Assembly (NCBI GenBank): GCA_020831775.1
Contig: JAFIFZ010000079.1
Span: 248,001-312,000, forward strand
DNA from: Phycisphaerales bacterium
GTDB taxonomy: Bacteria > Planctomycetota > Phycisphaerae > Phycisphaerales > UBA1924
Length of the DNA stretch: 64,000 nt
Reading direction: 5' to 3'
Each line of letters begins with the position of its first letter. Position 1 is the stretch's first letter. Position numbers and translations under genes: made by a program. Shown here one piece after another: positions 31,504 to 40,198 of this stretch. The notes beneath the pieces were generated by a model. It was given only the letters and a program-made list of their open reading frames with translations. It made no database searches and was not told the DNA's origin.

Positions 31504-34500
31504 ATGAAGCGCACCAATCGGACAGTTCGAACCGTTCTGGCGGCCGCTGCCGCGTTCTCGATCGGCCTCCCCGCGATCGCTTCAGGTTCTGAGCGGCCCT
31601 GGGCCGACGAGCGTGCAGCGCTGAGCGCCCCCGAGGCGCTGACCGCCGCACGCGACCTGATCGAGACGGGCCGCCCTGTCGAGGCACGCGCGATCCTGAT
31701 CAAGCTCATGGAGGGCGGGGGCGCCGCCCTGGCCGACCGCGAGCGCGACCGGGGCTACCGCCTGCTGGCCGAGGCGAGCCGTCGCGTCCGCGCCCTGCCC
31801 GCCGACGAGCTGAGCATCCAGCGGGCCGAACTGGCCCTGAACGAGGGTGACCTCCGCGGGGCCCTCGAACAGGTCGACGCCGTGCTCGACATGGACGACC
31901 TCCCCGGCGCCAACCTGGTCCGGGCCGAGCTGCTCCGCGATCGGATCGAAGCCCGACGCGCCCAGCTCGCCCCGATGATCGCCGGCGCGATGGAAGAGGC
32001 CTCGCGGGCGATCGACGCCGGCGAACTCGCCGAAGCCAAGCTCTACATCGCTTGGCTCAACCGCAGCGGGATGGAGCTCAACCAGCAGCAGCGCTCGAAG
32101 CTGACCGACTGGCAGATGCAGATCGTCGCGGCCGAGCGCCGCGCCGGCCGCTCCTTCGACGCCGGGGGCGACACCCTGACCCTCTCCGCCCAGCCCGGCA
32201 TCCGCCGGATGGACGAGGAGCCCCGCGAACAGACCCGCGAACAGACCCGCGAGCGGACGACCGAACGTCAGCCCGACCCGGTCGATGAGGTGATCGACGA
32301 CGCCGAGCGTGAGGAGGCCCTCCGCCTGATCCGGCGCGCCGACGAGGCCTTCCAGGGTCGGCGTCTCAACGACGCGCTGGCGACCTATGAGGATGTCCGC
32401 ACCCGCCTCCGCGACGCGCTGAACGAGAGCGAACGACGCGAGCTGGACTCGAAGATCTTCGAGACCCAGCGGCTGCTCCAGGGCGACCCCAGCGGGCGCG
32501 ATGTGCTCGATCAGGCGATCACCGCCCGCGAGCGTCAGCGTCAGGAGGCCCTGACGGTCTTCAACAACCAGCTCGAAGCCGCCGAGCGTGCGATCGCCAC
32601 CGGCGACATCGAGGGCGCTCGCAACAACGCGACCGCCGCCCGCCTGACGATCGATCGCAACCGCGCCGTCTTCGACGAGCAGTCGTACGAGCGGTACCTG
32701 AACCAGGCCCGCGACATGGCCGGCCGCGTCGAAGCCGCCCAGGAACGCCTCGCCCAGCGCGAAGCCGCCGAGCGTGCGACCCAGTTGGAACGCCAGGCCC
32801 GCGAAGCCGAGCGCGAGCGTGAGGCCCGCAGGCGTCGTCAGATCAACGAGGCGATCCTCCGCGTCCGCGACCTGCAGATGCAGCGTCGCTACCGCGAGGC
32901 GCTCGATGTGATCGAGCAGGAGATCCTCTTCGTCGATCCGAACAATGTGCAGGGCCAGCTGCTCCGCGACATCATCTCCGACACCGCCCTGTACCGCGAG
33001 TCGGCCGAGAACACCCGCGATTTCCACCGGCACGCAGGCGAGCTCCGCGTCGAGAACGAGCGGGCCGCGATCCCCCCGCTGGACATCATCGAGTTCCCGC
33101 CGGACTGGCCGAGCCTGTCGGCCAACCGCACGCTGCAGACGGCCTACTCCGAGCCGGCCGAGAACCGCCAGGTGCTCGCCCGCCTCCGCACCCAGCGCAT
33201 CCCGCAGGTCGACATCAGCAACACCTTCCAGGAAGCGCTGGAGTTCGTCCAGGTCGTCGGCCAGATCGATGTCGATGTCGATTGGGACGCGCTGGAGGAG
33301 ATCAATGTCCGGCGTGACGACCCCGTCACCCTCAGCCTCCGCAACAAGCCCCTCCAGGCAGTGCTCGAGCGCGTTCTCGCCCGCGTCGGCGACCCCGCCT
33401 TCGGCGAGAAGGCGTGGTACTCGGTGCAGGACGGCATCCTGATCGTCAGCTCCGACCGCGCCCTCCGCCGCAACACCTACCTCGAAATCTACGATGTCCG
33501 CGACCTGGTCGTCGAGATCCCCGAGTACCGCAACGCCCCCCAGTTCGACCTGAACCAGATCCTCCAGGGCGGCCGAGGCGGCGGCGGGCAGAGCCCCTTC
33601 CAGGATCCCGGCGACGAGCAGCCCGACCGCATCCCGCTCGAAGAGCGCATCGACCGGATGAAGGACATCATCCGCGAACTCGTCGACCCGGGCGAGTGGC
33701 GCGACCAGGCCGGCGAGACCGGCGCGATCTACGACTGGCAGAGCCAGCTCCTGATCACCCAGACCGCCGAGAACCACCGCCAGATCCGCTCGCTGCTCAG
33801 CAAGCTCCGCTCGGTCCGCGCGATGCAGATCAATGTCGAGACCCGCTTCCTGCTCGTCAGCCAGGACTTCTTCGAGCAGATCGGCTTCGACCTGGATGTC
33901 TACTTCAACGCCACCAGCGATGTCGTGCAGAACGCCCAGGCCCTCGATCCGACCATCCTCCCCAGCGACTTCTTCGGCACCTCCGGCCGATACCAGCGCA
34001 ATGTCTCCGGCGGCCTGACCCAGACCGGCGAGGACCCGACCGCGTTCGGCAACCCCGGCCCTCAGCAGTCGCGCTGGACGCCCGTCGGCGTCGTGCAGGA
34101 CTCCTTGGGCATCGCCGGCGCCCTGATGCCGTCAGAAGGCATCGCCGCGACCGTCCTCGGGCGCGCCCCGGCCATGGGCATCTCGGGCCAGTTCCTCGAC
34201 GACATCCAGGTCGACTTCCTCGTGCAGGCGACCCAGGCCGACCGGCGCAGCGTCCAGCTCACCGCCCCGCGCCTGACCTTCACCAACGGCCAAGTCTCCA
34301 ACATCTATGTCGCCACCCAGCAGGGCTTCGTCAGCGACCTGACCCCGGTCGTCTCCGACTCGGCCGTCGGCTTCGACCCCACGATCGATGTCATCTCCGA
34401 AGGCGTTCGCATGATCGTCGAGGGCACGATCACCGCCGACCGGCGGTATGTCATCCTCGACATCGACGCCGCCATCGCCCAGATCGAGGGTTTCAGTTCC

Positions 34501-34854
34501 GAGCCCGTGACCGCCGTCGCCGGCGGCCAGCTGGTCACCTCCGCCGACACCCAGTCGTTCGTTCAGGTGCCCCGCACGACCGTCACCCGCGTCAGCACGA
34601 CCGTCACCGTCCCCGACCAGGGCACCCTGCTCTTGGGCGGCCAGCGGATCGTCAACGAGGTCGAGGTCGAGTCCGGCGTCCCGGTCCTCTCCAAGCTCCC
34701 CGTCATTAACCGCTTCTTCACCAACAGGATCATGTCCAAGGAAGAGCAGACGCTCATGATCCTCGTCAAGCCCACGATCCTCATCCAGAACGAGCAGGAA
34801 GAGCAGAACTTCCCCGGCATCACCGAGTCGCTCGGGCTGGGCATCGGCGGCTGA
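31504..34854 (+). CDS. Very large secretin (type II/IV pilus outer-membrane pore)
   Basis: This 1116-residue protein starts at the ATG at 31504 with a signal peptide (about 1-27, ending AIA-SG). Residues about 30-520 are helical and charged, with TPR/coiled-coil character and a short REQT repeat near residue 245. After about 560 an N0/N1-type secretin subdomain appears (DISNTFQEALEFVQVVGQIDVDVDW). The C-terminal secretin domain contains INVETRFLLVSQDFFEQIGFD, QATQADRRSVQLTAPRLTFTNGQ, VPDQGTLLLGGQRIVNE and VPVLSKLPVINRFFTN. It should form the outer-membrane channel for the FHA-GspE driven system. No lipoprotein signal or pilotin gene is seen. A strong terminator follows. Confidence 0.9.
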   Translation: MKRTNRTVRTVLAAAAAFSIGLPAIASGSERPWADERAALSAPEALTAARDLIETGRPVEARAILIKLMEGGGAALADRERDRGYRLLAEASRRVRALPADELSIQRAELALNEGDLRGALEQVDAVLDMDDLPGANLVRAELLRDRIEARRAQLAPMIAGAMEEASRAIDAGELAEAKLYIAWLNRSGMELNQQQRSKLTDWQMQIVAAERRAGRSFDAGGDTLTLSAQPGIRRMDEEPREQTREQTRERTTERQPDPVDEVIDDAEREEALRLIRRADEAFQGRRLNDALATYEDVRTRLRDALNESERRELDSKIFETQRLLQGDPSGRDVLDQAITARERQRQEALTVFNNQLEAAERAIATGDIEGARNNATAARLTIDRNRAVFDEQSYERYLNQARDMAGRVEAAQERLAQREAAERATQLERQAREAEREREARRRRQINEAILRVRDLQMQRRYREALDVIEQEILFVDPNNVQGQLLRDIISDTALYRESAENTRDFHRHAGELRVENERAAIPPLDIIEFPPDWPSLSANRTLQTAYSEPAENRQVLARLRTQRIPQVDISNTFQEALEFVQVVGQIDVDVDWDALEEINVRRDDPVTLSLRNKPLQAVLERVLARVGDPAFGEKAWYSVQDGILIVSSDRALRRNTYLEIYDVRDLVVEIPEYRNAPQFDLNQILQGGRGGGGQSPFQDPGDEQPDRIPLEERIDRMKDIIRELVDPGEWRDQAGETGAIYDWQSQLLITQTAENHRQIRSLLSKLRSVRAMQINVETRFLLVSQDFFEQIGFDLDVYFNATSDVVQNAQALDPTILPSDFFGTSGRYQRNVSGGLTQTGEDPTAFGNPGPQQSRWTPVGVVQDSLGIAGALMPSEGIAATVLGRAPAMGISGQFLDDIQVDFLVQATQADRRSVQLTAPRLTFTNGQVSNIYVATQQGFVSDLTPVVSDSAVGFDPTIDVISEGVRMIVEGTITADRRYVILDIDAAIAQIEGFSSEPVTAVAGGQLVTSADTQSFVQVPRTTVTRVSTTVTVPDQGTLLLGGQRIVNEVEVESGVPVLSKLPVINRFFTNRIMSKEEQTLMILVKPTILIQNEQEEQNFPGITESLGLGIGG

Positions 34855-34907
34855 CCCTACCGACAGGGGTGAAGGCCCCACGCCCCACCCTCGCATACCG
34901 AATCCTG

Positions 34908-34938
34908 AGGCCGGCCCCGCTGGGGCCGGCCTTTTTTC
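34908..34938 (+). terminator. Intrinsic terminator after the secretin gene
   Basis: An 11-bp perfect stem (34908-34918 with 34922-34932), 3-base loop and a T-run (34932-34937) lie about 55 bases after the stop. Confidence 0.92.
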
Positions 34939-34973
34939 TTCGCCCCTGACGGGGCCTGCCCCGGATGCCGGGC

Positions 34974-35001
34974 TCGACTTGGCCGCGTGGGCCCTTATCA
35001 T
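34974..35001 (+). promoter_or_regulatory. Candidate promoter for the STAS gene
   Basis: TCGACT (34974-34979) and TATCAT (34996-35001), 16 bases apart, lie about 50 bases before the STAS start codon and directly after the secretin terminator. The -10 matches the consensus at five of six positions. Confidence 0.45.
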
Positions 35002-35049
35002 GGACGCGTCCGGGGCTTCTTCTCCGGCCGGTCCTCAGGAGGGCGTTCG

Positions 35050-35409
35050 ATGGCAGGTGAAGAATCGAGATTGCGAATCACCAAGTCTGACGGCGTCACC
35101 CGCGTCGAGTTTCTGGACCGCAACATCCTCGATGAGGCGAACATCCAGAAGATCGGCGAGGAGATCTCCAACATCGTCGACGAGGACGACCGTCCCCGCC
35201 TGCTCATCTCCTTCGCCAATGTCGACCACCTCTCCTCGGCGGCCCTGGGCACGCTGATCACGATCAACAACAAGGTCAAGAACCGCGGCGGCCAGCTCCG
35301 GCTGAGCAACATCGACCCCCAGATTCACGAAGTCTTCGTGATCACACGCCTGGTCAACCTGTTCGAGATCCACGAGGACGCCGAGCAGGCGTTGGCCAGC
35401 TTCAGCTGA
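35050..35409 (+). CDS. STAS-domain anti-sigma factor antagonist (RsbV-like)
   Basis: This 119-residue STAS-domain protein has the phospho-acceptor loop in FANVDHLSSAALGTLITINNKV; a Ser in DHLSSAALG is the expected phosphorylation site. Family members bind a partner anti-sigma kinase and release the sigma factor or another target when dephosphorylated. AGGAGGG lies 7 bases before the ATG at 35050. The next gene, 76 bp downstream, is a matching HATPase_c anti-sigma kinase, so the two form a partner-switching pair. No sigma factor or phosphatase gene is nearby. Confidence 0.9.
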   Translation: MAGEESRLRITKSDGVTRVEFLDRNILDEANIQKIGEEISNIVDEDDRPRLLISFANVDHLSSAALGTLITINNKVKNRGGQLRLSNIDPQIHEVFVITRLVNLFEIHEDAEQALASFS

Positions 35410-35485
35410 AACCGCCCGCCGGCGACGCCCGCCGCCCGGGCGTCCGACGCTCCGGGGCCCGTCGCCGCCGACCGATCACTCCCGG

Positions 35486-35923
35486 ATGGCCGAGCCCACC
35501 CACAGCCCGCAGCACTTCCGTGCCGAGCTCCCTCGCGACACGGGGGAGATCCAACGCTTCACCGGTGAGGTGATCGAGGCCGCCGAGCGCATGGGCTATG
35601 CCAAGGCCGCCCGTTTCGCCGTCCGCCTCGCCTTCGAGGAGGCCGTCTCCAACGCGTTCAAGCACGGGCACGCCGGCCTCGATCGCTCGCTGACCCTGCT
35701 CGTCGAGGCGGAGGTCGCGCCGGATCGCATCCGGCTGGTCGTCGAGGACCGGGGCCCGGGGTTTGATCCGGGCGCCATCGCCGACCCGACGCTCGACGAG
35801 AATCTCGACAAGCCCTCGGGCAGGGGGCTCATGCTCATCCGGGCGTACATGACCCGCGTCGAATTCAACGAGGCTGGCAATCGGATCGAGATGCTCTATC
35901 GCCCGACCGGCGAGCAGGCCTGA
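35486..35923 (+). CDS. HATPase_c anti-sigma regulatory kinase (RsbW-like)
   Basis: This 145-residue GHKL-type ATPase has the N box FEEAVSNAFKHGH, G1 box VEDRGPGFDPG and G2 box SGRGLMLIRAYM, as in RsbW/SpoIIAB/BtrW serine kinases. It should phosphorylate the upstream STAS protein and bind a sigma factor or another regulator. The domain fills the whole protein. The gap of 76 bp to the STAS gene has no terminator, so co-transcription is likely. Confidence 0.9.
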   Translation: MAEPTHSPQHFRAELPRDTGEIQRFTGEVIEAAERMGYAKAARFAVRLAFEEAVSNAFKHGHAGLDRSLTLLVEAEVAPDRIRLVVEDRGPGFDPGAIADPTLDENLDKPSGRGLMLIRAYMTRVEFNEAGNRIEMLYRPTGEQA

Positions 35924-36085
35924 TCGCCCGTTCTCGGACGCTTGCCCGCCGGGCGCAGCGGCCCGGGGTCCGGGAACATTCCGGTGTCCAGTTCGGGTTC
36001 AGAAGGGTTGATCCGGGGCGGATACCCCGGCGTAGGATTGACCGGATATGGCCCAATGAAGGGCCCGCCCGAGGAGACACGCAGC

Positions 36086-36439
36086 ATGGCTGTTGCTGAC
36101 ACCACCGCAGGAATCATTCTCACCGAGCTCGCCGCCAAAGAGATCCACCGGATCATCGAAGAGCAGGAGCTCGACAAGGACAAGGTCCGCCTCCGGGTCG
36201 GCGTCAAGGGCGGCGGATGCTCGGGTTTTAGCTACATTCTCGACCTCACCGAGAGCCAGAAGGACACCGACGAGGCGATCGAGCACCACGGCATCACAGT
36301 GATCTGCGATCCCAAGAGCCTGCTCTACCTCGGCGGCACGACCATCGACTTCAAAGACGAGATCATGGGACGGGGGTTCGTGTTCCAGAACCCGAACGCC
36401 ACCAGCAGTTGCGGCTGCGGGTCCAGCTTCTCCGCCTGA
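36086..36439 (+). CDS. HesB/IscA/ErpA-type Fe-S cluster carrier
   Basis: This 117-residue A-type carrier has the three conserved cysteines Cys45 (GGGCSGFSY), Cys109 and Cys111 (SSCGCGSS). It passes [2Fe-2S] or [4Fe-4S] clusters to apo-proteins. The N-terminal segment GIILTELAAKEIHRIIEEQ is standard. The ATG at 36086 follows GAGGAGACAC. No isc or suf genes are adjacent. The subtype (IscA, ErpA or SufA) cannot be fixed from sequence. A terminator follows directly, so the gene is probably monocistronic or ends the STAS operon. Confidence 0.92.
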   Translation: MAVADTTAGIILTELAAKEIHRIIEEQELDKDKVRLRVGVKGGGCSGFSYILDLTESQKDTDEAIEHHGITVICDPKSLLYLGGTTIDFKDEIMGRGFVFQNPNATSSCGCGSSFSA

Positions 36440-36448
36440 TTCCCTCGC

Positions 36449-36484
36449 CGGGCCCCGGATTTCCGCCGGGGCCCGTGTTTTTTT
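36449..36484 (+). terminator. Intrinsic terminator after the Fe-S carrier gene
   Basis: A perfect 10-bp stem (36449-36458 with 36466-36475), 7-base loop and a T-rich tail (36476-36484) start 10 bases after the stop. Confidence 0.9.
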
Positions 36485-36715
36485 ACGGATCGCGCTCCCC
36501 CGAAAAACCTTGAACGGGGGAACGAGTTCCGGGTAAACTGGTTTGCGGGCTAGGGTTGTGCGTTTTTGAAAGCGCAAAGATCCGCGGCATGGCGCTCACC
36601 CGGCCTTGGGTCGTCCCCGGCGATGACCGATATCCAGCAGTGTTGAGGCGGGCCGACAGGCGGCCCCCGGGATGGGATTCGCCCCGCTCTGACGGGCCGG
36701 GCGGAAAGGGTGTGC

Positions 36716-37195
36716 ATGATGGAGCAGGGACCGCTCGCGATGCCGACGGCTCAGGGGTACTCCCCGCCGACGGTCACGCAATTCAGCGTGTTCCTCCCCC
36801 AGAGAGTCGGGCAGCTCCACGACCTGGTCGAGATTTTCGACGGAGCGGAATGCGCCATCTGCGCCCTTAGCGTGCACGAGGCGAGCGATTTCGCCGTTGT
36901 CCGCATCGTGACCAACAAGGCCGCCGTCACACGCCATGTGCTCCGCCAGGAGGGGCTGGCCTTCGGCGAGGTGCCCGTGCTGGTCGTTGAGCTCTCGCAG
37001 GGGCACACGCTGTCGAGCCTCTGCCTGTCGCTGCTCGGAGCGGAGTTGAACATCCGGTTCGCCTACCCGCTCATGATCCGACCGAACGGAACCCCCACGA
37101 TCGCAATGGCCGTGGATGATCCGACCCTCGCGGGCCAGATCCTGCGTCGCAAGGAGTTCCGGCTGTTCGGCGAGTCGGATCTGCCCGCCGCCTGA
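36716..37195 (+). CDS. Tandem ACT-domain protein, small regulatory type
   Basis: The protein has 159 residues with two ACT-like modules: the first from about residue 20 (FSVFLPQRVGQLHDLVEIFDGAECAICALSVHEASDFAVVRIVTN), the second from about 80 (VLVVELSQGHTLSSLCLSLLGAELNIRFAYPLMI...PTIAMAVDD). ACT pairs bind amino acids or nucleotides in regulators. Homologues in planctomycetes and other bacteria are unassigned. The start is uncertain among GTG 36710 and ATGs 36716/36719; 36716 has AAAGGG at correct spacing. A 230-bp upstream gap holds a possible TTGAAC...TAAACT promoter (36510-36539). Confidence 0.75.
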   Translation: MMEQGPLAMPTAQGYSPPTVTQFSVFLPQRVGQLHDLVEIFDGAECAICALSVHEASDFAVVRIVTNKAAVTRHVLRQEGLAFGEVPVLVVELSQGHTLSSLCLSLLGAELNIRFAYPLMIRPNGTPTIAMAVDDPTLAGQILRRKEFRLFGESDLPAA

Positions 37196-37387
37196 CCGCA
37201 ATGGGCCTCGGCGGCGACCCCTCTGCAAAAACTCCATCTGAGGGCCGGAAGGTTTCCGGGCCGAGGGCCGTTGTGGTAAGGTGCCTTGGTGGCGCGATTG
37301 GCCCTGCGCGACCGGGGCCGCTGCATGACACCCCAGTGGGTCGACGCGGTCGGACGCATCGCAGGCCCTTCAGGGAAGGAGTTCACG

Positions 37388-38419
37388 ATGAAACGGAAGA
37401 TGACGGTTTCAGCGCTGGTGCTGGCTTGCTCGACGATGCTGCCCCTCACAGCGACGGCCGACCCGGCCCGCGAGATGGCCCGCCAGATCAACCTTGAGCA
37501 ACTGGCAGAGCAGCTCCCCGAGTTCGAGCGCCCGCAGCTCTGGATCGGCGACCCCGCGCCCGAGTTGGAGATCGGCGCGGTCTTCAAGGGCAACCACTCC
37601 GGCGGCCTGCAGCGGGGCACCGTGTATGTCGTCGAGACCTGGGCGACCTGGTGCGGCCCGTGCATCGCGGCCTTCCCCCACCTGACCAAGCTCCAGGAGC
37701 AGCACGAGGGTGATGTGAAGATCCTCGGCGTGAACATCTGGGACAACAAGTCCGAGAGCGAGATCGCCAAGTTCGTTGAGGACCAGGGCGACCGCATGGG
37801 ATACGCCGTCGTCCAAGAGCGCGGCACCACTGTCGCTGACAACTGGATGGCTCCGGCCGGACGCAGAGGCATCCCCTCGGCGTTCATCGTCGACCGCGAG
37901 GGCCGCATCGCCTGGATGGGCCACCCGATGCGGATGGACGAGCCGCTGACCCGCGTGATCGAGCCCGGCTTCAGCGCGACCGCCGAGGCCGAACGAGCCA
38001 AGCGTGACCACCGCGCCAACGCCTGGATCTCGATGATCTGGGAGCATGTCACCGCCGGCGATGACGAGAGGGCCAAGCAGGGCTACGCGCTCGGCTACGC
38101 GCTGCTCGAAGCCGACCTCAAGGACCAGCCCGAGTCGCTGAACCGCATCGCCTGGGCGGTGCTGACCGCTCGGGGCGTGCACCAGCGCAACGCCGACTTC
38201 GCCATCGCCGCCGCGACCCGCGCCTGCGAACTGACCGAGTGGGAGAACGCGTCGATCATCGACACGCTCGCCCGCGGCTACTACGAGAAGGGCGACAACG
38301 CCAAGGCCGCCGAGATGCAGCAGAAGGCCGTCGACGCCGCCTCCGAAGAGGCCGAGAAGGACGACTACCGCAAGGTGCTCGACTACTACCGCCAGCAGCA
38401 GGCCAGCGCCGGGGGCTGA
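37388..38419 (+). CDS. TlpA-like periplasmic thioredoxin with C-terminal helical domain
   Basis: This 343-residue protein has a signal peptide (about 1-25, ending ATA-DP), a TlpA/ResA-like thioredoxin domain with ETWATWCGPC (C89, C92) and GIPSAFIVDREGRIAWMGHP (cis-Pro region). A C-terminal helical TPR-like region (about 200-340, ANAWISMIWEHV, LLEADLKDQPESLNRIAWAVL, ARGYYEKGDNAKAAEMQQKAVDAA) follows. The start at 37388 has GGGAAGGAG upstream. It is probably a membrane-side thiol reductant, possibly for cytochrome c or copper assembly given the Act/Cox genes in the same window, though not adjacent to them. Confidence 0.88.
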   Translation: MKRKMTVSALVLACSTMLPLTATADPAREMARQINLEQLAEQLPEFERPQLWIGDPAPELEIGAVFKGNHSGGLQRGTVYVVETWATWCGPCIAAFPHLTKLQEQHEGDVKILGVNIWDNKSESEIAKFVEDQGDRMGYAVVQERGTTVADNWMAPAGRRGIPSAFIVDREGRIAWMGHPMRMDEPLTRVIEPGFSATAEAERAKRDHRANAWISMIWEHVTAGDDERAKQGYALGYALLEADLKDQPESLNRIAWAVLTARGVHQRNADFAIAAATRACELTEWENASIIDTLARGYYEKGDNAKAAEMQQKAVDAASEEAEKDDYRKVLDYYRQQQASAGG

Positions 38420-38456
38420 TCGCTCCGAGCGCTTCCTCTGCTTCACGGATCAACGA

Positions 38457-38487
38457 CAGCCGGGCCCATCGCGGGCCCGGCTGTTTT
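38457..38487. terminator. Bidirectional hairpin terminator
   Basis: An 11-bp perfect stem (38457-38467 with 38473-38483), 5-base loop and TTTT on the plus strand lie between two convergent genes and can serve both. Confidence 0.85.
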
Positions 38488-38521
38488 CATGCGCTTCGAC
38501 GGAAGTCGACCCGCGTTCGCC

Positions 38522-38947
38522 TCAACGCCGGCGACGCAAGGCGAGCAGCCCGACCCCGGCTGTCGCGAGCCCGGCGCCCGTAGGCAGCGGGATGGCGATC
38601 ACCGTCGTGCCGGGCGTGTCGTCGATATTGAAGTAGCTGTCGACGGGCTGCGTCGAGACATTCGATCCGAACAGCGTCGCGAACGGGTTCGAGCCGAACA
38701 CCGGCTCGGTGGGACGCAGGCTCGGCAGGCTTGTTGGCGGATCCTTCACCGGCGAGAGGCCGGAGAGATCGAGATCCTGCTCTTGATCGTTCGCGTATTC
38801 GTAGTTCGCGGGTGCGATGAGCTCCGACGCGATATCGATGTCGGATTCCAGCTCGATCCCGCCGAAGATCGGCGTCACCGGCGAGGCCATCGCCGATGTC
38901 GCCGCGCCGAGAATCACAACAAGCCCGATCTTCTCTTTCGTCATCAT
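38522..38947 (-). CDS. Exported protein with IPLP...RRRR C-terminal sorting tag (1)
   Basis: This 141-residue protein has a signal peptide (about 1-21, ending AMA-SP), an acidic Pro/Asp-rich middle with no predicted fold, and a C-terminal tag (residues 119-141): IPLP, a hydrophobic helix GAGLATAGVGLLAL and a final RRRR. The tripartite layout of short motif, membrane helix and basic end is that of PEP-CTERM/exosortase substrates, with IPLP replacing PEP. GGAGGAG lies 6 bases before the ATG. The nearby unrelated protein at 39294-39956 has the same tag, so the tag rather than the body is conserved. Confidence 0.72.
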   Translation of the reverse strand: MMTKEKIGLVVILGAATSAMASPVTPIFGGIELESDIDIASELIAPANYEYANDQEQDLDLSGLSPVKDPPTSLPSLRPTEPVFGSNPFATLFGSNVSTQPVDSYFNIDDTPGTTVIAIPLPTGAGLATAGVGLLALRRRR

Positions 38948-39179
38948 GCACGCTCCTCCCCGCGCGTCTGTGCGCAGGCGGCGGAGGCGCAGTAGCGCTG
39001 CCCGCCGTGCTCGAATCTACTCCGAACGCTCGACCATGCAAGGCAAGCAGAACAACGGCGCTGAAAACTCTTGTTTCAGGACTTCGCGATGCCGGTTATT
39101 GGATGCGCTGCGCAACCACTCGGACCGAGAACCGAAACCGATGCGGCGTGGGCCTGAAAGCAGTGCGCCAAAAGAAGTG

Positions 39180-39205
39180 ACGCCGGACCCTTTCGGATCC
39201 GGCGC
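39180..39205 (-). terminator. Possible terminator for the second tagged protein
   Basis: A 10-bp stem with one G-T pair and a TTTC/GAAA loop (39181-39190 with 39195-39204), followed on the minus strand by TTCTTTT, lies about 90 bases after the stop of the gene at 39294. The rest of the 346-bp gap 38948-39293 shows nothing I can name. Confidence 0.45.
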
Positions 39206-39293
39206 CCTTCCCGCTCCTCTCGCCTCTCCGACGCCGTCGTGGCGGCGCCCTCCTCGTGTCCATCCCGCCGCTGCAAGAGCGACGGTTGTTCGT

Positions 39294-39956
39294 TCAGCGC
39301 CGGCGCCGCGACGCGATCATCAAGAGTCCCGCGAACGCCATCGCCGCGGAACCCGGGAGCGGGATGGCGACGATGGAATCGCTCGGTGTTCCGGGGAACC
39401 GATCCCCCATCGAGTCGGCCACCAGTTGCGACCCGATCAGCAGGTCGAACAGCTCTGCGAGTTCATCGAACTCGCAGACGAACCAGCCGCTGAGGTGATT
39501 GGTCCCGAAGCCGGACTCGTAGACGGGCCGGAAGCGTCCGTGCGCCGCGTAGATCGCGTCGCCGAAGACACCGAACCCGCCGAGCATGTTCGGATTCACC
39601 GTTCGCCCGAACCGCTGGCGGAGCGGCCCGCCCCGCTCGGCGCTCCAGTGCTCATGGAAGTCCGGTCGGAAGCTGTAGAACGGGTTGGCGGGATCGAACC
39701 CGCCTAGACCCGAACCGCTCGCTCTGCTGTGCAGCCGCTCGGGGGAGAGGCTGGGCGTGCGGATCGCGGTCACGCGGACATCGCTCATCTCGGCGATCAG
39801 ACGCCGCTCGATGGCGGGGTCGGCCGAAGACGAACCGGGCGAGGCGAGGCTGCCCACGCCTTCGATCAGCACCGGGATCGGGGCCGCGAATGCGGGAGCG
39901 AGCAACGCGATTGAAAGGGGAACGGACAGGCAGGCGGAGCGATAGGAAGAGGCCAT
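39294..39956 (-). CDS. Exported protein with IPLP...RRRR C-terminal sorting tag (2)
   Basis: The protein has 220 residues with a signal peptide (about 1-25, ending AFA-AP), a body with aromatic and Gly-rich segments (GFDPANPFYSFRPDFHEHW, GGFGVFGDAIYAAHGRF) and the C-terminal tag IPLP + GSAAMAFAGLLMIAS + RRRR (198-220). It shares no body similarity with the tagged protein at 38522-38947. The ATG at 39956 is preferred over an upstream TTG. Role unknown; surface display or release after cleavage by an exosortase-like enzyme is inferred from the tag. No exosortase gene is in the window. Confidence 0.7.
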   Translation of the reverse strand: MASSYRSACLSVPLSIALLAPAFAAPIPVLIEGVGSLASPGSSSADPAIERRLIAEMSDVRVTAIRTPSLSPERLHSRASGSGLGGFDPANPFYSFRPDFHEHWSAERGGPLRQRFGRTVNPNMLGGFGVFGDAIYAAHGRFRPVYESGFGTNHLSGWFVCEFDELAELFDLLIGSQLVADSMGDRFPGTPSDSIVAIPLPGSAAMAFAGLLMIASRRRR

Positions 39957-40198
39957 CTGTAGCAATCGCCGTGAACGCGGCGCCCTCAAAAACTCTCTAC
40001 GCAGACGCCTTGTGTTTCAACGATAAAGCGTGCAGAAGAAAATTCTACTCGTGTTCCGATGCCTGGCAAGGCCAGAGCTGAAAACTTCGCGCCAAGTGCG
40101 GCGGCAGGGGACACCGCCCGCACGCCCACCGATCCGCAAAAGTACGGAACAGGCACGCCGGCGGATCCCGACCTTCCCGGACTTTCGCGTTCAGGGCG

